Source of the DNA: an uncultured Mucilaginibacter sp.
GTDB lineage: Bacteria; Bacteroidota; Bacteroidia; Sphingobacteriales; Sphingobacteriaceae
DNA length: 32,156 nt
Assembly (NCBI GenBank): GCA_903887275.1
Contig: CAISPD010000097.1
Location: forward strand, 1-32,156
Reading direction: 5' to 3'
Every line of letters begins with the position of its first letter. Position 1 is the first letter of the stretch. A model generated the notes under the pieces. That model had not been told where the DNA came from, did no database searches, and saw only the letters and a program-made list of their open reading frames with translations. The translations under genes and the position numbers were made by a program. Shown here one piece after another: positions 1 to 9,352 of the stretch.

Positions 1-2175
1 GCTGTAATAGGGGCGGGGTAATTGACGATCATCATACACCTCCTTAAACTTAGCTTCTACCAAATGCTCCAGTTTATACTCCCTGATATATTTTTCGCAT
101 TGCTGGTCGATAGCAGCATTCATGAAATAGCCAAGCAACATGGGTGCCGGACCATTGATGGTCATAGATACCGAAGTAGAAGCGCTGCAAAGATCAAATC
201 CCGAATAAAGTTTTTTGGCATCATCCAGGGTAGCGATGCTAACACCCGAGTTACCGATCTTGCCATAAATATCGGGCCGCGTATGCGGGTCCTCGCCGTA
301 AAGAGTTACCGAATCAAATGCGGTTGAAAGCCGGTGCGCCGATTGCCCCAGAGATACGTAATGGAATCGCTTGTTTGTCCGTTCAGGACCGCCTTCGCCA
401 GCAAACATCCGTGTTGGGTCCTCGCCTTCGCGTTTGATCGGAAATACCCCGGCTGCATACGGAAACTCGCCGGGTAAATTTTCAGTGAGTAGCCAGCGCA
501 GCACATCACCCCAGGCTTCATACCTTGGCAGAGATATCTTAGGTATCTTTAATTGAGAAAGAGAGGTGTAAAAAAGTGGTTGCCTGATCTCTTTATCACG
601 TACTTTGTAGATAAAATTTTCGGCTTTGTAGGTTTTAACCGTTTCTGGCCACACGGCTAACAAGCGCTTGCATTCCGGGTGAAGGTGGGCTTCCAAACTA
701 CTATAAAGCTTCTCTAGTTCTGTTTTAAATTCTTTGGAGCTGCCACTTTCAAGGCTCAAAACACCCCGGATGTTAAACAGCTGCTGCGCTATCTTACATT
801 GCTCATTTACCCATTCATCATAAGTCTTACTGCTCTCTGCTATTTCGGCCAGGTACCTGTTTCTGTCTGGTGGAATGATGAATAATTTCTCGGATTCGCC
901 TGCGTGTAAATTTCGCTGGCCTGATGTTCCCACAAAAAGATCGACACCCGTTTTAACATTGATGGTTTTCATCAAAGCTTCAAACAAGGTATTCATCCCG
1001 GGATCGTTGAATTGTGATGCCATGGTGCCAAATACCGGTAAGTCTTCGTCTTTGGCCTCAAATAACTGGTGGTTGCGTTTGTATTGTTTACGCACATCAC
1101 GGATGGCATCCAATGCTCCGCGTTTGTCGAATTTATTCAAGGCAACGATATCGGCAAAATCCAGCATGTCGATCTTTTCCAGCTGGGTTGCAGCACCAAA
1201 CTCCGGCGTCATCACATACAGTGAAACATCGCAATAATCTGTGATCATCGTGTCCGATTGTCCGATCCCCGATGTCTCTACGATCACCAGGTCGAAACCT
1301 GCTGCCTTACAAATGTCAATCGATTCCTGCACATATTTTGATAATGCAAGATTTGCCTGACGTGTAGCCAGCGACCTCATGTACACCCGCGGATTATTGA
1401 TTGCATTCATCCGGATACGGTCTCCCAGCAATGCACCACCCGTTTTGCGTTTAGATGGGTCGACTGAAATTATCGCTACCGTTTTACTGGTTTCTTTCAA
1501 AAATCTTCTTACCAGTTCATCAACAAGTGACGATTTGCCTGCACCTCCGGTACCAGTTATACCCAGCACCGGTGCCTCGCCTAAATCGTCTCCGGGGGTG
1601 AGTGCTCCAACGCCCTTTTGCTTTGAAGAGATGCCGGGGGAAAGGCGGTCATTCTCAGCCAATGTTATCAGCGTTCCGATAGCTTTGGGGTCTTTGTCTG
1701 CCAAATGCTTTAATTCGCCATTGAGATGTGATACGGTGACGAAATCACAGGCCTGCATCATTTCATTGATCATCCCCTGTAAACCCATACGGCGACCGTC
1801 GTCGGGTGAAAAGATGCGGGCAATACCATAGTCCTGCAGCACTTTGATCTCCTGCGGCAAAATCACACCACCACCTCCGCCAAATATTTTGATATGACCA
1901 GCGCCCCGTTCAGCCAGCAGATCGTGCATGTATTTGAAGTATTCGATATGCCCGCCCTGATAGGAGGTAAGAGCGATGCCCTGTACATCTTCCTGTATAG
2001 CGCAATTGACCACTTCTTCTACCGAACGGTTATGCCCCAGGTGAATGACCTCAGCACCGGACGACTGTAAGATGCGCCGCATGATATTGATCGTGGCATC
2101 ATGCCCGTCGAACAGCGAAGCTGCTGTAACAAAGCGGACCTTGTTTTTAGCCTGGTAGGGAGCGATGGTTTCCAT
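1..2175 (-). CDS. icmF: Fused isobutyryl-CoA mutase IcmF (methylmalonyl-CoA mutase family), N-terminal 725 residues, cut by window edge
   Basis: Not in the ORF track because it has no stop inside the window; I read it on the reverse complement from the ATG at 2175 to base 1 without a stop. Visible order: an adenosylcobalamin-binding domain at about residues 10-140 with FDGHDA (His25 is the likely cobalt ligand), then a MeaB-like G-protein chaperone domain with P-loop GTGGAGKSS (Lys214), [10 protein letters not shown] and the base-specificity loop NKFDK, then a linker and the start of the mutase TIM barrel ([23 protein letters not shown]). This B12/GTPase/mutase order is diagnostic of IcmF, which interconverts isobutyryl-CoA and n-butyryl-CoA with its own cofactor-loading GTPase. 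The family is about 1,100 residues, so roughly a third is missing on the left. Other mutase activities, such as pivalyl-CoA, cannot be excluded without the substrate pocket. Confidence 0.93.
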   Translation of the reverse strand, partial: METIAPYQAKNKVRFVTAASLFDGHDATINIMRRILQSSGAEVIHLGHNRSVEEVVNCAIQEDVQGIALTSYQGGHIEYFKYMHDLLAERGAGHIKIFGGGGGVILPQEIKVLQDYGIARIFSPDDGRRMGLQGMINEMMQACDFVTVSHLNGELKHLADKDPKAIGTLITLAENDRLSPGISSKQKGVGALTPGDDLGEAPVLGITGTGGAGKSSLVDELVRRFLKETSKTVAIISVDPSKRKTGGALLGDRIRMNAINNPRVYMRSLATRQANLALSKYVQESIDICKAAGFDLVIVETSGIGQSDTMITDYCDVSLYVMTPEFGAATQLEKIDMLDFADIVALNKFDKRGALDAIRDVRKQYKRNHQLFEAKDEDLPVFGTMASQFNDPGMNTLFEALMKTINVKTGVDLFVGTSGQRNLHAGESEKLFIIPPDRNRYLAEIAESSKTYDEWVNEQCKIAQQLFNIRGVLSLESGSSKEFKTELEKLYSSLEAHLHPECKRLLAVWPETVKTYKAENFIYKVRDKEIRQPLFYTSLSQLKIPKISLPRYEAWGDVLRWLLTENLPGEFPYAAGVFPIKREGEDPTRMFAGEGGPERTNKRFHYVSLGQSAHRLSTAFDSVTLYGEDPHTRPDIYGKIGNSGVSIATLDDAKKLYSGFDLCSASTSVSMTINGPAPMLLGYFMNAAIDQQCEKYIREYKLEHLVEAKFKEVYDDRQLPRPYYS

Positions 2176-2191
2176 TGGTGGAATTTTACTA

Positions 2192-2199
2192 CAAAACTA
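2192..2199 (-). promoter_or_regulatory. Putative icmF promoter -7 box
   Basis: On the minus strand the sequence TAGTTTTG matches the Bacteroidota -7 consensus TAnnTTTG. It lies 16 nt upstream of the icmF ATG, giving an expected leader of only about a dozen nucleotides. No good TTG is seen 19-20 bp upstream; that position is instead occupied by the palindrome at 2217-2230. Confidence 0.5.
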
Positions 2200-2216
2200 A
2201 ACAAAATGTTCTACTG

Positions 2217-2230
2217 CTATGCATGCATAG
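2217..2230. promoter_or_regulatory. Perfect 14-nt palindrome, possible operator of icmF
   Basis: CTATGCATGCATAG is its own reverse complement. It sits where the -33 element of the icmF promoter would be and in the divergent spacer between icmF and the radical SAM gene. A role as a repressor or activator site is inferred from position and symmetry only. Confidence 0.35.
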
Positions 2231-2359
2231 GTTTAGGGAATATTTTGTGATAACAGACAGGTGCCCAGGATTGATTTCGGACTTAAAGAGTGCCGACGTC
2301 ACTTATAGGCCGGTGCTTTCAGGTTCCTGGGTTGTTCGTTTCGGCCGATCATAAAAACG

Positions 2360-2367
2360 TATATTTG
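2360..2367 (+). promoter_or_regulatory. Putative -7 box for the radical SAM gene
   Basis: TATATTTG is an exact TAnnTTTG match 34 nt before the proposed TTG start at 2402. The upstream -33 element is weak: the nearest TTG is about 25 bp away. Confidence 0.4.
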
Positions 2368-2401
2368 CCCTATATATTAAGGTAACTATAAAAGCAAATC
2401 A

Positions 2402-3343
2402 TTGGAATCACTTTTACAACAAGGTATAAAGGGCTACAACAACTACGGGGCATGGCTGCGCGAAAAATATAAGGGCGAGCGCGTGTTCAAAGTAATAGTT
2501 GACGGTGGCTTTACTTGTCCTAACCGCGATGGTTCCAAAGGGTATGGAGGTTGTACCTATTGCAATGTTGATTCCTTTACGCCCAGCGTTTCCCGTCAGG
2601 AACCTAACCTGCGCGAGCAGGTGATCAAAGGCATGGAGCGTGCAATCAAGGGTAATAAGGCAGATAAATTTATCATTTACTTTCAGCCCAATACCAATAC
2701 CTATGCCCCGGCCCATTACCTGAAAATGCTATACGACGAGGCTTTAAGTATCAATACTGAAAATATTGTCGGCCTGTCGGTAGGTACCCGCCCGGATTGT
2801 ATCGATGCGGAAAAAATAGCACTACTTGAATGCTATACCGATCGTTTTGATGTCGACCTGGAAATGGGCATGGAGTCGATCTATAACGAAACGCTGGGAC
2901 AGATCAACCGCGGCTGTACACATGACGATTTAGTAAATACACTCGGCCTGTTAAAAAACAGCCCGCTTGATGTTTGCGTGCATACCATATTCGGTTTTCC
3001 CTGGGAAACAAAGGAAATGATGTTAAAGTATGCTGCCGAGATCAACCGTTTTCCGCAGATCAAATTTGTTAAATTCCATCACCTGCATATTGTTGAAGGA
3101 TCGGTAATGGGTGTTAAATACAAAAGAGCACCTTTTAAACTGTTTACCTTGCCCGAATACGCCGATTTCCTTTGCGAATTATTACCCCTAGTTCGTCCCG
3201 ACGTGGTTATTCAGCGCTTATTCGGACTGTCAGATATGGATCTGCTCATCGCTCCCAATTGGGGTCTCAAAAAATCGGAGATACAACATTATATTGACAA
3301 AACGATCGCAGACAGGGGTGTGATACAAGGATCGGCCCTTTGA
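2402..3343 (+). CDS. TIGR01212 (YhcC-like) radical SAM protein
   Basis: A 313-aa cytosolic protein with the radical SAM cluster ligands spaced as in the YhcC/TIGR01212 group: Cys39, Cys51 and Cys54 in GFTCPNRDG...GGCTYCN, instead of the usual CxxxCxxC. Later motifs such as GLSVGTRPDC, DLEMGMES, TIFGFPWET and KFHHLHIVEGS also fit this group, and the length is typical. Members are predicted to use a 4Fe-4S cluster to cleave S-adenosylmethionine; the substrate is not established. The start is TTG: an in-frame stop lies at 2378-2380, and the next in-frame ATG would delete the cluster motif. It is transcribed divergently from icmF and stands alone. Family assignment is strong; the biochemical role is unknown. 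Confidence 0.9.
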   Translation: MESLLQQGIKGYNNYGAWLREKYKGERVFKVIVDGGFTCPNRDGSKGYGGCTYCNVDSFTPSVSRQEPNLREQVIKGMERAIKGNKADKFIIYFQPNTNTYAPAHYLKMLYDEALSINTENIVGLSVGTRPDCIDAEKIALLECYTDRFDVDLEMGMESIYNETLGQINRGCTHDDLVNTLGLLKNSPLDVCVHTIFGFPWETKEMMLKYAAEINRFPQIKFVKFHHLHIVEGSVMGVKYKRAPFKLFTLPEYADFLCELLPLVRPDVVIQRLFGLSDMDLLIAPNWGLKKSEIQHYIDKTIADRGVIQGSAL

Positions 3344-3516
3344 AGTTAAAATTGCATCGGTTTGTAAATCCATTCTACTACCTGCGTCCCGCCATCCACC
3401 CTCCGCCCCGCACCAACCGCTCCCCGCTTTAAGATAATTTATTTATTATTGTTTAAAATTAACCCTTTCCAAACCAAAAGGTAAAAGGGACGTAAAACGC
3501 GATAAAGCAACAGATT

Positions 3517-4722
3517 TTGTCACAAAGAGCGCAGCAAAATTACATACCCGCACTTACTGGTGTCCGCGCATTAGCCGCCTACCTGGTATTCATTTCACAT
3601 TATGAATACACCTTCGACAAAAGCTTTCCTCATTTTATCCAGCGATTTTTCTTCGAGTTTCATATCGGGGTAACCATCTTTTTTGTGTTATCAGGCTTTC
3701 TGATAGCCTTCAGATATTACGATAATTTTGAGCTGACAAAAGACTGGTTCAAACAATACCTTAAAAACCGGGTAGCACGTATTTACCCGATGTATTTTCT
3801 AATAACTGCAGGAGCGTTCATTGCCTATTACTTTAGCCGCGATCCCTCGGTAATACAGGGTTTTCCCAGTGCAATTGCCCTGTTCTTTATGCATATTACA
3901 TTTGTTCGCGGGTTCTTCCATGATCTTGTATTTACCGGTGTTGCTCAAGGATGGTCGCTTACAGTTGAAGAGTGTTTTTACTTTTCGGCACCTGTTATTT
4001 TTTATTTCATACATCGCCATAGTAAGTATTACCTGCAAATACTATCTATCACCGGCTTTGGTTTTTTAATGGTGCTGATCTTCCGCAATATCCATTGGTA
4101 TGGTTTTTTCGGCAATTTTACTTTTATGATGCTGTATACCTTTTTCGGGCGCTGCTTTGAGTTTTTTGTCGGTATCAAACTGGCATTGATGATCAGGCAG
4201 CAGGGCTTTCACCGGAGCAATAAATTGAAGTTTACCTATATCGGCTTTATGTTCATTTTCTTTTGCGTTTGGCTGATGTCACTGCTGCCGGTACCACAAG
4301 GCTGGACGGCTGGCTTGCATAACCCGCTGGGTATCGTTGTTAATAATTACCTGCTATCTATAGCTATTGCAACGTTCTTTTATGGCATTATTACGGAGCC
4401 GACGGCTATGAAGAAAGTATTGGCCACACCATTTGTTGAATTGCTGGGTAAAAGCTCATATATTTTCTACCTGATTCACCTGGGGTATATTTATGGATTT
4501 ATTTACAAAGCCACTAACTGGTTGAATGATAAAACATTTACTTTGTATGACAGATGGGGGCTCGACTGGCATTCGCCTTTTGAGTATGAATGGATAAATA
4601 TTATTTATGCATTTATCGTTTTAAATGTGCTGTCTGTGATTTTATTTAAATTTATTGAGGAACCTTTTAATCTGTTTATCCGTAAATCGGATTTCCTGAT
4701 CAAGGCTAAACAAAAGCTATAA
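3517..4722 (+). CDS. Acyltransferase 3 (OafA-type) membrane O-acyltransferase
   Basis: A 401-aa integral membrane protein with roughly ten hydrophobic segments. The N-terminal family signature is clear: TGVRALAAYLVFISHY holds the Arg17-x10-His28 pair, followed by IGVTIFFVLSGFLI, RVARIYPMYF and GWSLTVEECFYF. Acyltransferase-3 proteins move acyl groups, usually acetyl, across the cytoplasmic membrane onto sugars of O-antigen, exopolysaccharide, peptidoglycan or antibiotics. No SGNH domain is fused. The start appears to be TTG (TTGTCACAAAGAGC). It is the first gene of a tight operon: the esterase gene begins 7 bp after its stop, and a barrel gene and a TPR gene follow. Substrate unknown; a cell-surface glycan is inferred from the neighbours. 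Confidence 0.9.
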   Translation: MSQRAQQNYIPALTGVRALAAYLVFISHYEYTFDKSFPHFIQRFFFEFHIGVTIFFVLSGFLIAFRYYDNFELTKDWFKQYLKNRVARIYPMYFLITAGAFIAYYFSRDPSVIQGFPSAIALFFMHITFVRGFFHDLVFTGVAQGWSLTVEECFYFSAPVIFYFIHRHSKYYLQILSITGFGFLMVLIFRNIHWYGFFGNFTFMMLYTFFGRCFEFFVGIKLALMIRQQGFHRSNKLKFTYIGFMFIFFCVWLMSLLPVPQGWTAGLHNPLGIVVNNYLLSIAIATFFYGIITEPTAMKKVLATPFVELLGKSSYIFYLIHLGYIYGFIYKATNWLNDKTFTLYDRWGLDWHSPFEYEWINIIYAFIVLNVLSVILFKFIEEPFNLFIRKSDFLIKAKQKL

Positions 4723-4729
4723 ACCTGGT

Positions 4730-6070
4730 ATGTCTGCTATATCAAAAAACAAAACTGATAACAAGCTTCTATTGGCGTTAGCATTGCTGGCAATTTTGCC
4801 GGTTATGCTTGTTTCTTCAGGAAAGGCACAGGCCAAAAAGATCGCTGGTGACAATGCAGATGTAAGTACCGAGGTAGTGGCTCATGACGCAGATGCTATA
4901 TTTAGCAGCAAAGCTTTTTTTACATTCTCGGTAAGTAATAAACTTGACGCCGAACAGGCTGGCACGGTAGGCTATGTTGTAACAACCGAAAAAGGAGAGC
5001 GGGTAGCAGAAAATAGCCTGAAGGTTAATATAGCCGCAAATTCAAACAAGGATATAGATTTCGAAGTACCGGCTTTGGCACCGGGTTTTTATAAGATCAA
5101 TTTTATGATCAACGTATCAGATTATGATGATACAACCCGCCGGGCCTTTGGTATCAGGCCGAAAGAGATACAGTCGCAATATCCGCGCCCCGCCGATTTT
5201 GACGAATTCTGGCAAAAAGCCAAAGATGATCTGGCCAGGGTTAAACCAAACTTTAAATTAGTACCCGTGCCTAAAAAAAGCACTGCAGATCGTAATGTTT
5301 TTGAGATTCAAATGCAGTCGCTGGATAATTATACGATCAAAGGCTGGTTAACAGTACCCAAAACCAAAAACCCTCACCGAAAATTTGCGGTATTGCTGGG
5401 TTTGCCCGGTTATCAGGTGGACCTTGATCCGATAGTCGGTTCAGATGATGACCTTGCTATCATTACCTTAAATACCCGTGGGCAGGGCACGAGCAGGGGG
5501 CCTATTGATACCCGTCGTGATGAATTTATCTCATACAAACTCGAAGACAAAGAACGGTATGTAATGCGGGGTGTGATCATGGATTGCGTGCGTGCTATTG
5601 ATTTTGTGTACTCACAGCCAAATTTGATCCATGATAATATCCTGGTCTCGGGTGGAAGCATGGGAGGCTATCTGGCACTGGCAGTGGCTGGTTTAGACAA
5701 TCGGGTTAGCCTTTGTTCGGCACAGAACCCTATTTTATGCGATATTCGTGGTTTGGTAAATGAGGTTGAATGGCCAATTACCAGCATTAAAAAATATATT
5801 GCTACACAGCCAGGGTTAACCTTAGATAAGGTACTCAGCAATCTTGATTATTACGATGGCAAAAACTTTGCGCAGCATATAAACGCACCAACATTGATAG
5901 GCATCGGGCTGCTGGATCCGTTTGCTCCGCCAAATAATGAATACGCTACTTTTAATCTGATACCGGGAAAAAAGAAGATCATGGTATTCAAGAACCTTGC
6001 ACACGAGATCAGCGGGAAATACAAAGAATGGGAAGGACGTTGGATGCGCGATACTTTTGCACTATTTTAA
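4730..6070 (+). CDS. Secreted CE7 / AXE1-type acetyl esterase with N-terminal beta-sandwich domain
   Basis: A 446-aa exported alpha/beta-hydrolase. Residues 1-35 form a signal peptide or single membrane anchor (basic start, then a Leu/Ala-rich core). Residues about 50-145 look like an Ig-like beta-sandwich, and the rest matches the acetyl xylan esterase (AXE1/CE7) family. The CE7 hallmarks are visible: RGQ at 250-252, the nucleophile elbow GGSMGG with Ser310 (SMG replaces the more usual SQG), a likely acid at Asp396 in LLDP, and the HE motif with His425. CE7 enzymes remove acetyl esters from sugars. It sits directly behind the O-acyltransferase, so it may trim or edit acetyl groups added by that enzyme. 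Xylan or small-molecule deacetylation is the alternative. Confidence 0.85.
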   Translation: MSAISKNKTDNKLLLALALLAILPVMLVSSGKAQAKKIAGDNADVSTEVVAHDADAIFSSKAFFTFSVSNKLDAEQAGTVGYVVTTEKGERVAENSLKVNIAANSNKDIDFEVPALAPGFYKINFMINVSDYDDTTRRAFGIRPKEIQSQYPRPADFDEFWQKAKDDLARVKPNFKLVPVPKKSTADRNVFEIQMQSLDNYTIKGWLTVPKTKNPHRKFAVLLGLPGYQVDLDPIVGSDDDLAIITLNTRGQGTSRGPIDTRRDEFISYKLEDKERYVMRGVIMDCVRAIDFVYSQPNLIHDNILVSGGSMGGYLALAVAGLDNRVSLCSAQNPILCDIRGLVNEVEWPITSIKKYIATQPGLTLDKVLSNLDYYDGKNFAQHINAPTLIGIGLLDPFAPPNNEYATFNLIPGKKKIMVFKNLAHEISGKYKEWEGRWMRDTFALF

Positions 6071-6073
6071 CAG

Positions 6074-6928
6074 ATGATCATGAAGTTTTACAAAGCTCCT
6101 ATTAAATACCTGATCGCTGTTACAAGTATTATCTTTTTAGTACAGCAAAAAAGCCTGGCTGATGGATTTCCACTTCGGCCGGGGCGTTTGTTATTAAACC
6201 CCTCTGTCAGTTACTTTTTTGCGAACAAGGGTTGGGACTCATTACGTGCACTTCGGGCTTTTCCGGCCAATGGTCAGTTTACTTCTACCACCTTTACCCT
6301 TTCTGCGGAATATGGGATTAGCCGCCGCTGGAGCGTGGTTGCCTTAATGCCTTACGTAAGCAATACTTACCAGCAAACAGGCTATTCCAGCAGTAACCGT
6401 GGGTTAACCGATCTGGAGACCGGTATACGCTATTATCTGGCTAATATCAACTATATCTACTACTTTATGCTGCAGGGTACGGTTATCACACCTATGTATG
6501 TCAATAACCCGGGGCTGGGCTATGGCCTTACCGGTGCTGAATTAAAGCTATCATTTGCAGGTAGCGGCCACCTTTTTGGAGCTAATGATTATTTTACCAT
6601 AGAAGATGGTGTCCGCCAATATTTTGGCACACAAGGCCCATGGCAAGATCGCTACAGCGCTACTTTTGGCCTTTCGCTCGACAAAAAATTTAAAAACCAG
6701 ATTTCCGTATCCTTTGGAGGGTTTTACTCGGTCAGCGATTTCAAGAAATTTAATGTTAACCCGGCGCTCGATAAGAATTTTGCATTTAACCAGGTATCGC
6801 TCAGTTATGGTCACGCCTTCAGCAAGGAGTTTTCAGTATTTGTAAGTGGCGGAACCTTTGTTAACGGGCGCAATACCGGCGATGGATCGAGCGTATCCTT
6901 ATCATTAATTTTAAGACCATTTAAATAA
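6074..6928 (+). CDS. Small outer-membrane beta-barrel protein (phenol-degradation MetA-like transporter fold)
   Basis: A 284-aa protein with an N-terminal signal sequence (about residues 1-29, cleaved near LADG) and then alternating polar/hydrophobic strands rich in Tyr, Phe and Gly, such as FTLSAEYGISRRWSVVALMPYV and KNQISVSFGGFYSVSDF. The pattern resembles barrels annotated as MetA-pathway phenol-degradation/transporter family; no enzymatic motif is seen. Two in-frame ATGs (6074 and 6080) are close together, and I kept the track start. Only 3 bp separate it from the esterase gene, and the TPR gene follows after 15 bp, so all are probably co-transcribed. A pore for the product of the operon is an inference; a surface-adhesin or structural barrel is possible. 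Confidence 0.75.
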   Translation: MIMKFYKAPIKYLIAVTSIIFLVQQKSLADGFPLRPGRLLLNPSVSYFFANKGWDSLRALRAFPANGQFTSTTFTLSAEYGISRRWSVVALMPYVSNTYQQTGYSSSNRGLTDLETGIRYYLANINYIYYFMLQGTVITPMYVNNPGLGYGLTGAELKLSFAGSGHLFGANDYFTIEDGVRQYFGTQGPWQDRYSATFGLSLDKKFKNQISVSFGGFYSVSDFKKFNVNPALDKNFAFNQVSLSYGHAFSKEFSVFVSGGTFVNGRNTGDGSSVSLSLILRPFK

Positions 6929-6943
6929 AAGGCAGCCAGGGCT

Positions 6944-8971
6944 ATGAACAGGATATTGATCTTATTTTTCATTTTACCTTTTTATTGCGCTGCGCAGTCT
7001 GCTGATAGCTATATACAAAGCGGAAATAATAAAGCAAATAAAAAAGATTACCGTGGAGCTATTGCTGATTTTACCAGAGCTATAGAGCTGGATGGGAGCA
7101 AGTCAAAGGCTTATTTCTATCGTGGCAATGCTTATACCAATATTCAGGATAACGCAGGCGCCATTAAAGACTACACCAAAACCATCGAGCTCGATCCTAA
7201 AAACACCAATGCTTATTTTTACCGTGCCGATGCTTACAACGCCATCAAAGCTTACAAAAATGCAATAACCGACTTCAATCAGGCTATTGCCATGAACCCG
7301 CATAATGCGGATATGTATCATTACCGCGCCAATGCAAAATCAAATACCGGCGACTTTGAAGGTGCCCTGGCTGATTTTAACAGCGCATTAAAAATTACCC
7401 CAAATGATCCGCAATTGTATGAGTACCGCGGGGTCACCAAAAGTAATTTAAATGATTACAAGGGAGCTGTTGAAGATTATGATATTGCAGTACGTTTAGA
7501 TCCCAACAACTCGGATCTGATCTATTATCGTGCTAATGCTAAGGGAAACCTGGGAGATAATAAAGGGGCCATTGCCGATTTTTCCCGGGCTATCAGCCTT
7601 AATCCAGGTAATGTGGAAGCTATTTTTTACCGTGCTAATGCGGAAGTGAATATCGGGCTGTACCCTGCCGCTATCGCCGACTATAAACGTACGGTAGAAC
7701 TGGCTCCTCAAACTCATAATGCCTACAAATATTTGGCACAGGCATTGGGTCATGAAAAAGACAGAGCGGCGGCACTTGCGTATTTTGGCAATAAAATAAA
7801 AAAGGATACCAATAATGCAGCTTTTTACTTGTACGATGGTATTGTAAGAAGTAATCAGGATGATAAACCAGGCGCTTTAGTTGATTTTGACCGGTCGATC
7901 CAGTTAGACAATAAAAGCTCTGATGCCTATCAAAACCGCTCAGATGCAAAATCCGGCCTGAAAAGGTATGTAGAAGCAAAGGAGGATGCTAACCAGGCCA
8001 TTAAGCTTGATGCAGCTAATAGCTATGCTTACATTTCACTTGCGCGCGCCAAATATGGCTTGCTGGATACAGCCGGTGCATTAAAAGAACTCGATAAAGC
8101 TGTCGGCATCAATTTAAAAAATGATTACGCCTATGCTATTCGCGGTGATATTAAAATGGACCAGCATAAATACGAAGAAGCATTGGCTGACTACGAAAGA
8201 TCTGTTCAATATGCTCCTGGAAATGCCGGGTACTATTTGCGACGTTTAACGGCTCGTATACAGACTGGCGACCGAAAAGGAGCGCTTGCCGATTATAATA
8301 AGCTGATGGATATGGATGCTGATGATATTGCGCTATACCTGAAGCTTGGCCGCACTTTGATTGATGGCAAATTTTACAGCGAAGCCCTGGCCCTGTTTAA
8401 CAAGATGATTTCGAAAGATGCAGGGAACGCCCGATATTTTCTGTACCGGGGTATTGCTAAACAAAACCTGGGCAATATCAATGAGGCCATAGCCGACTAT
8501 GATAAAGCTATTGATATTTTACCGAACCTGGTTGAAGCCTTTGACAATCGTGGGAATGCTAAATTTTCACGTGGTGATATTGAGGGCGCATTGAAGGATA
8601 TCAATATGGCTATCAGCATTAAGGAAGATGATGACCAGGCCTATTTTTTCCGGGCCAATATCCGGATGATCCAGAAAAACTATCAGGGGGCCATTGATGA
8701 TTATAATTCAGCATTGTACATCAGCCTTGATAACATTAAGGTTTATGGCTACCGGGGCTACGCCGAAAGCTTCCTGCCAGAATATACAGCACAATACAAA
8801 GCTGATTTCATTGAGGCCATAAAACTGCAGCCTAAAAACGATTTTGTCTATTACCTCCGTGGCCTGGCCAAGTTCAACCAAAAAGATAATTCAGCTTGTG
8901 CCGATCTGAATAAGGCAATTGAATTAGGATCGATGGAAGCAAAGGATGCAGTAAAGAAGTATTGCCGGTAA
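6944..8971 (+). CDS. Secreted protein of about 19 tandem TPR repeats
   Basis: A 675-aa protein with a clean signal peptide (MNRILILFFILPFYCAAQ) followed by about 19 near-continuous 34-residue tetratricopeptide repeats of the type YRGNAKxNxGDxxGAIADFxxAIxLDPxN. No other domain is visible, so the whole mature protein should form one long superhelix in the periplasm. TPR proteins are scaffolds; periplasmic TPR superhelices next to a barrel are characteristic of bacterial exopolysaccharide exporters (PgaA, BcsC, AlgK/AlgE). Here the TPR and barrel portions are separate adjacent genes (gap 15 bp). It is the last gene of the operon and converges with higA after 21 bp. TPR content is certain; the export role is an inference from context. 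Confidence 0.9.
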   Translation: MNRILILFFILPFYCAAQSADSYIQSGNNKANKKDYRGAIADFTRAIELDGSKSKAYFYRGNAYTNIQDNAGAIKDYTKTIELDPKNTNAYFYRADAYNAIKAYKNAITDFNQAIAMNPHNADMYHYRANAKSNTGDFEGALADFNSALKITPNDPQLYEYRGVTKSNLNDYKGAVEDYDIAVRLDPNNSDLIYYRANAKGNLGDNKGAIADFSRAISLNPGNVEAIFYRANAEVNIGLYPAAIADYKRTVELAPQTHNAYKYLAQALGHEKDRAAALAYFGNKIKKDTNNAAFYLYDGIVRSNQDDKPGALVDFDRSIQLDNKSSDAYQNRSDAKSGLKRYVEAKEDANQAIKLDAANSYAYISLARAKYGLLDTAGALKELDKAVGINLKNDYAYAIRGDIKMDQHKYEEALADYERSVQYAPGNAGYYLRRLTARIQTGDRKGALADYNKLMDMDADDIALYLKLGRTLIDGKFYSEALALFNKMISKDAGNARYFLYRGIAKQNLGNINEAIADYDKAIDILPNLVEAFDNRGNAKFSRGDIEGALKDINMAISIKEDDDQAYFFRANIRMIQKNYQGAIDDYNSALYISLDNIKVYGYRGYAESFLPEYTAQYKADFIEAIKLQPKNDFVYYLRGLAKFNQKDNSACADLNKAIELGSMEAKDAVKKYCR

Positions 8972-8992
8972 GATATACTGCAATAAAAAGCC

Positions 8993-9352
8993 TCAGTACG
9001 CCTGTATCAATATTTCCGCAGGAATATGTAAAACAGCGTTCAGTTTGCGAATCATTGCTAAACTCAGTTTTCTTTTGCCAGACAATATCTCTGATTTTCG
9101 TGAACGAAAGCCAAGAATATCGCCCAATTCCTTTTCGGAAATACCCATTTGATCAAGCCGGAATTTTATGGCGTCAATCGGATTTGGCGAGGGGACAGGG
9201 TAATGTGCTTTTTCATAAGTGCTTACAAGTATGCTCAATACTTCCAACTCATCGGATGCCGCAGACCCTTCAATGATATCACCTTGCATCAGTTCATAAA
9301 CACGGGCAAGGCTAGATTGATATTCTTCCTCGTTCTTAATGGGTTTTAACAT
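8993..9352 (-). CDS. higA: HigA-type antitoxin, HTH DNA-binding
   Basis: A 119-aa protein whose C-terminal half is an XRE-like helix-turn-helix (about residues 70-115: ISEKELGDILGFRSRKSEILSGKRKLS) behind an acidic N-terminal half expected to bind the toxin. This is the HigA layout for antitoxins encoded downstream of HigB toxins. Its ATG lies inside the end of higB (17-nt overlap), so the pair is translationally coupled. It should neutralise HigB and repress its own promoter, probably by binding the 29-nt palindrome at 9665-9693. Confidence is high from the pairing with a recognisable HigB. Confidence 0.88.
   Translation of the reverse strand: MLKPIKNEEEYQSSLARVYELMQGDIIEGSAASDELEVLSILVSTYEKAHYPVPSPNPIDAIKFRLDQMGISEKELGDILGFRSRKSEILSGKRKLSLAMIRKLNAVLHIPAEILIQAY

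Noticed and set aside
875-1831. Plus-strand ORFs of 120 and 150 aa (875-1237, 1379-1831)
   Set aside because: They are antisense shadows of the continuous icmF reading frame and have no domain features.
2176-2401. Cobalamin riboswitch upstream of icmF
   Set aside because: The predicted leader is about a dozen nucleotides and no B12-box was seen.
6944-8971. DNA repeat or CRISPR-like array
   Set aside because: The periodicity of about 102 nt is that of 34-residue TPR codons in an open frame; no identical repeats or unique spacers.
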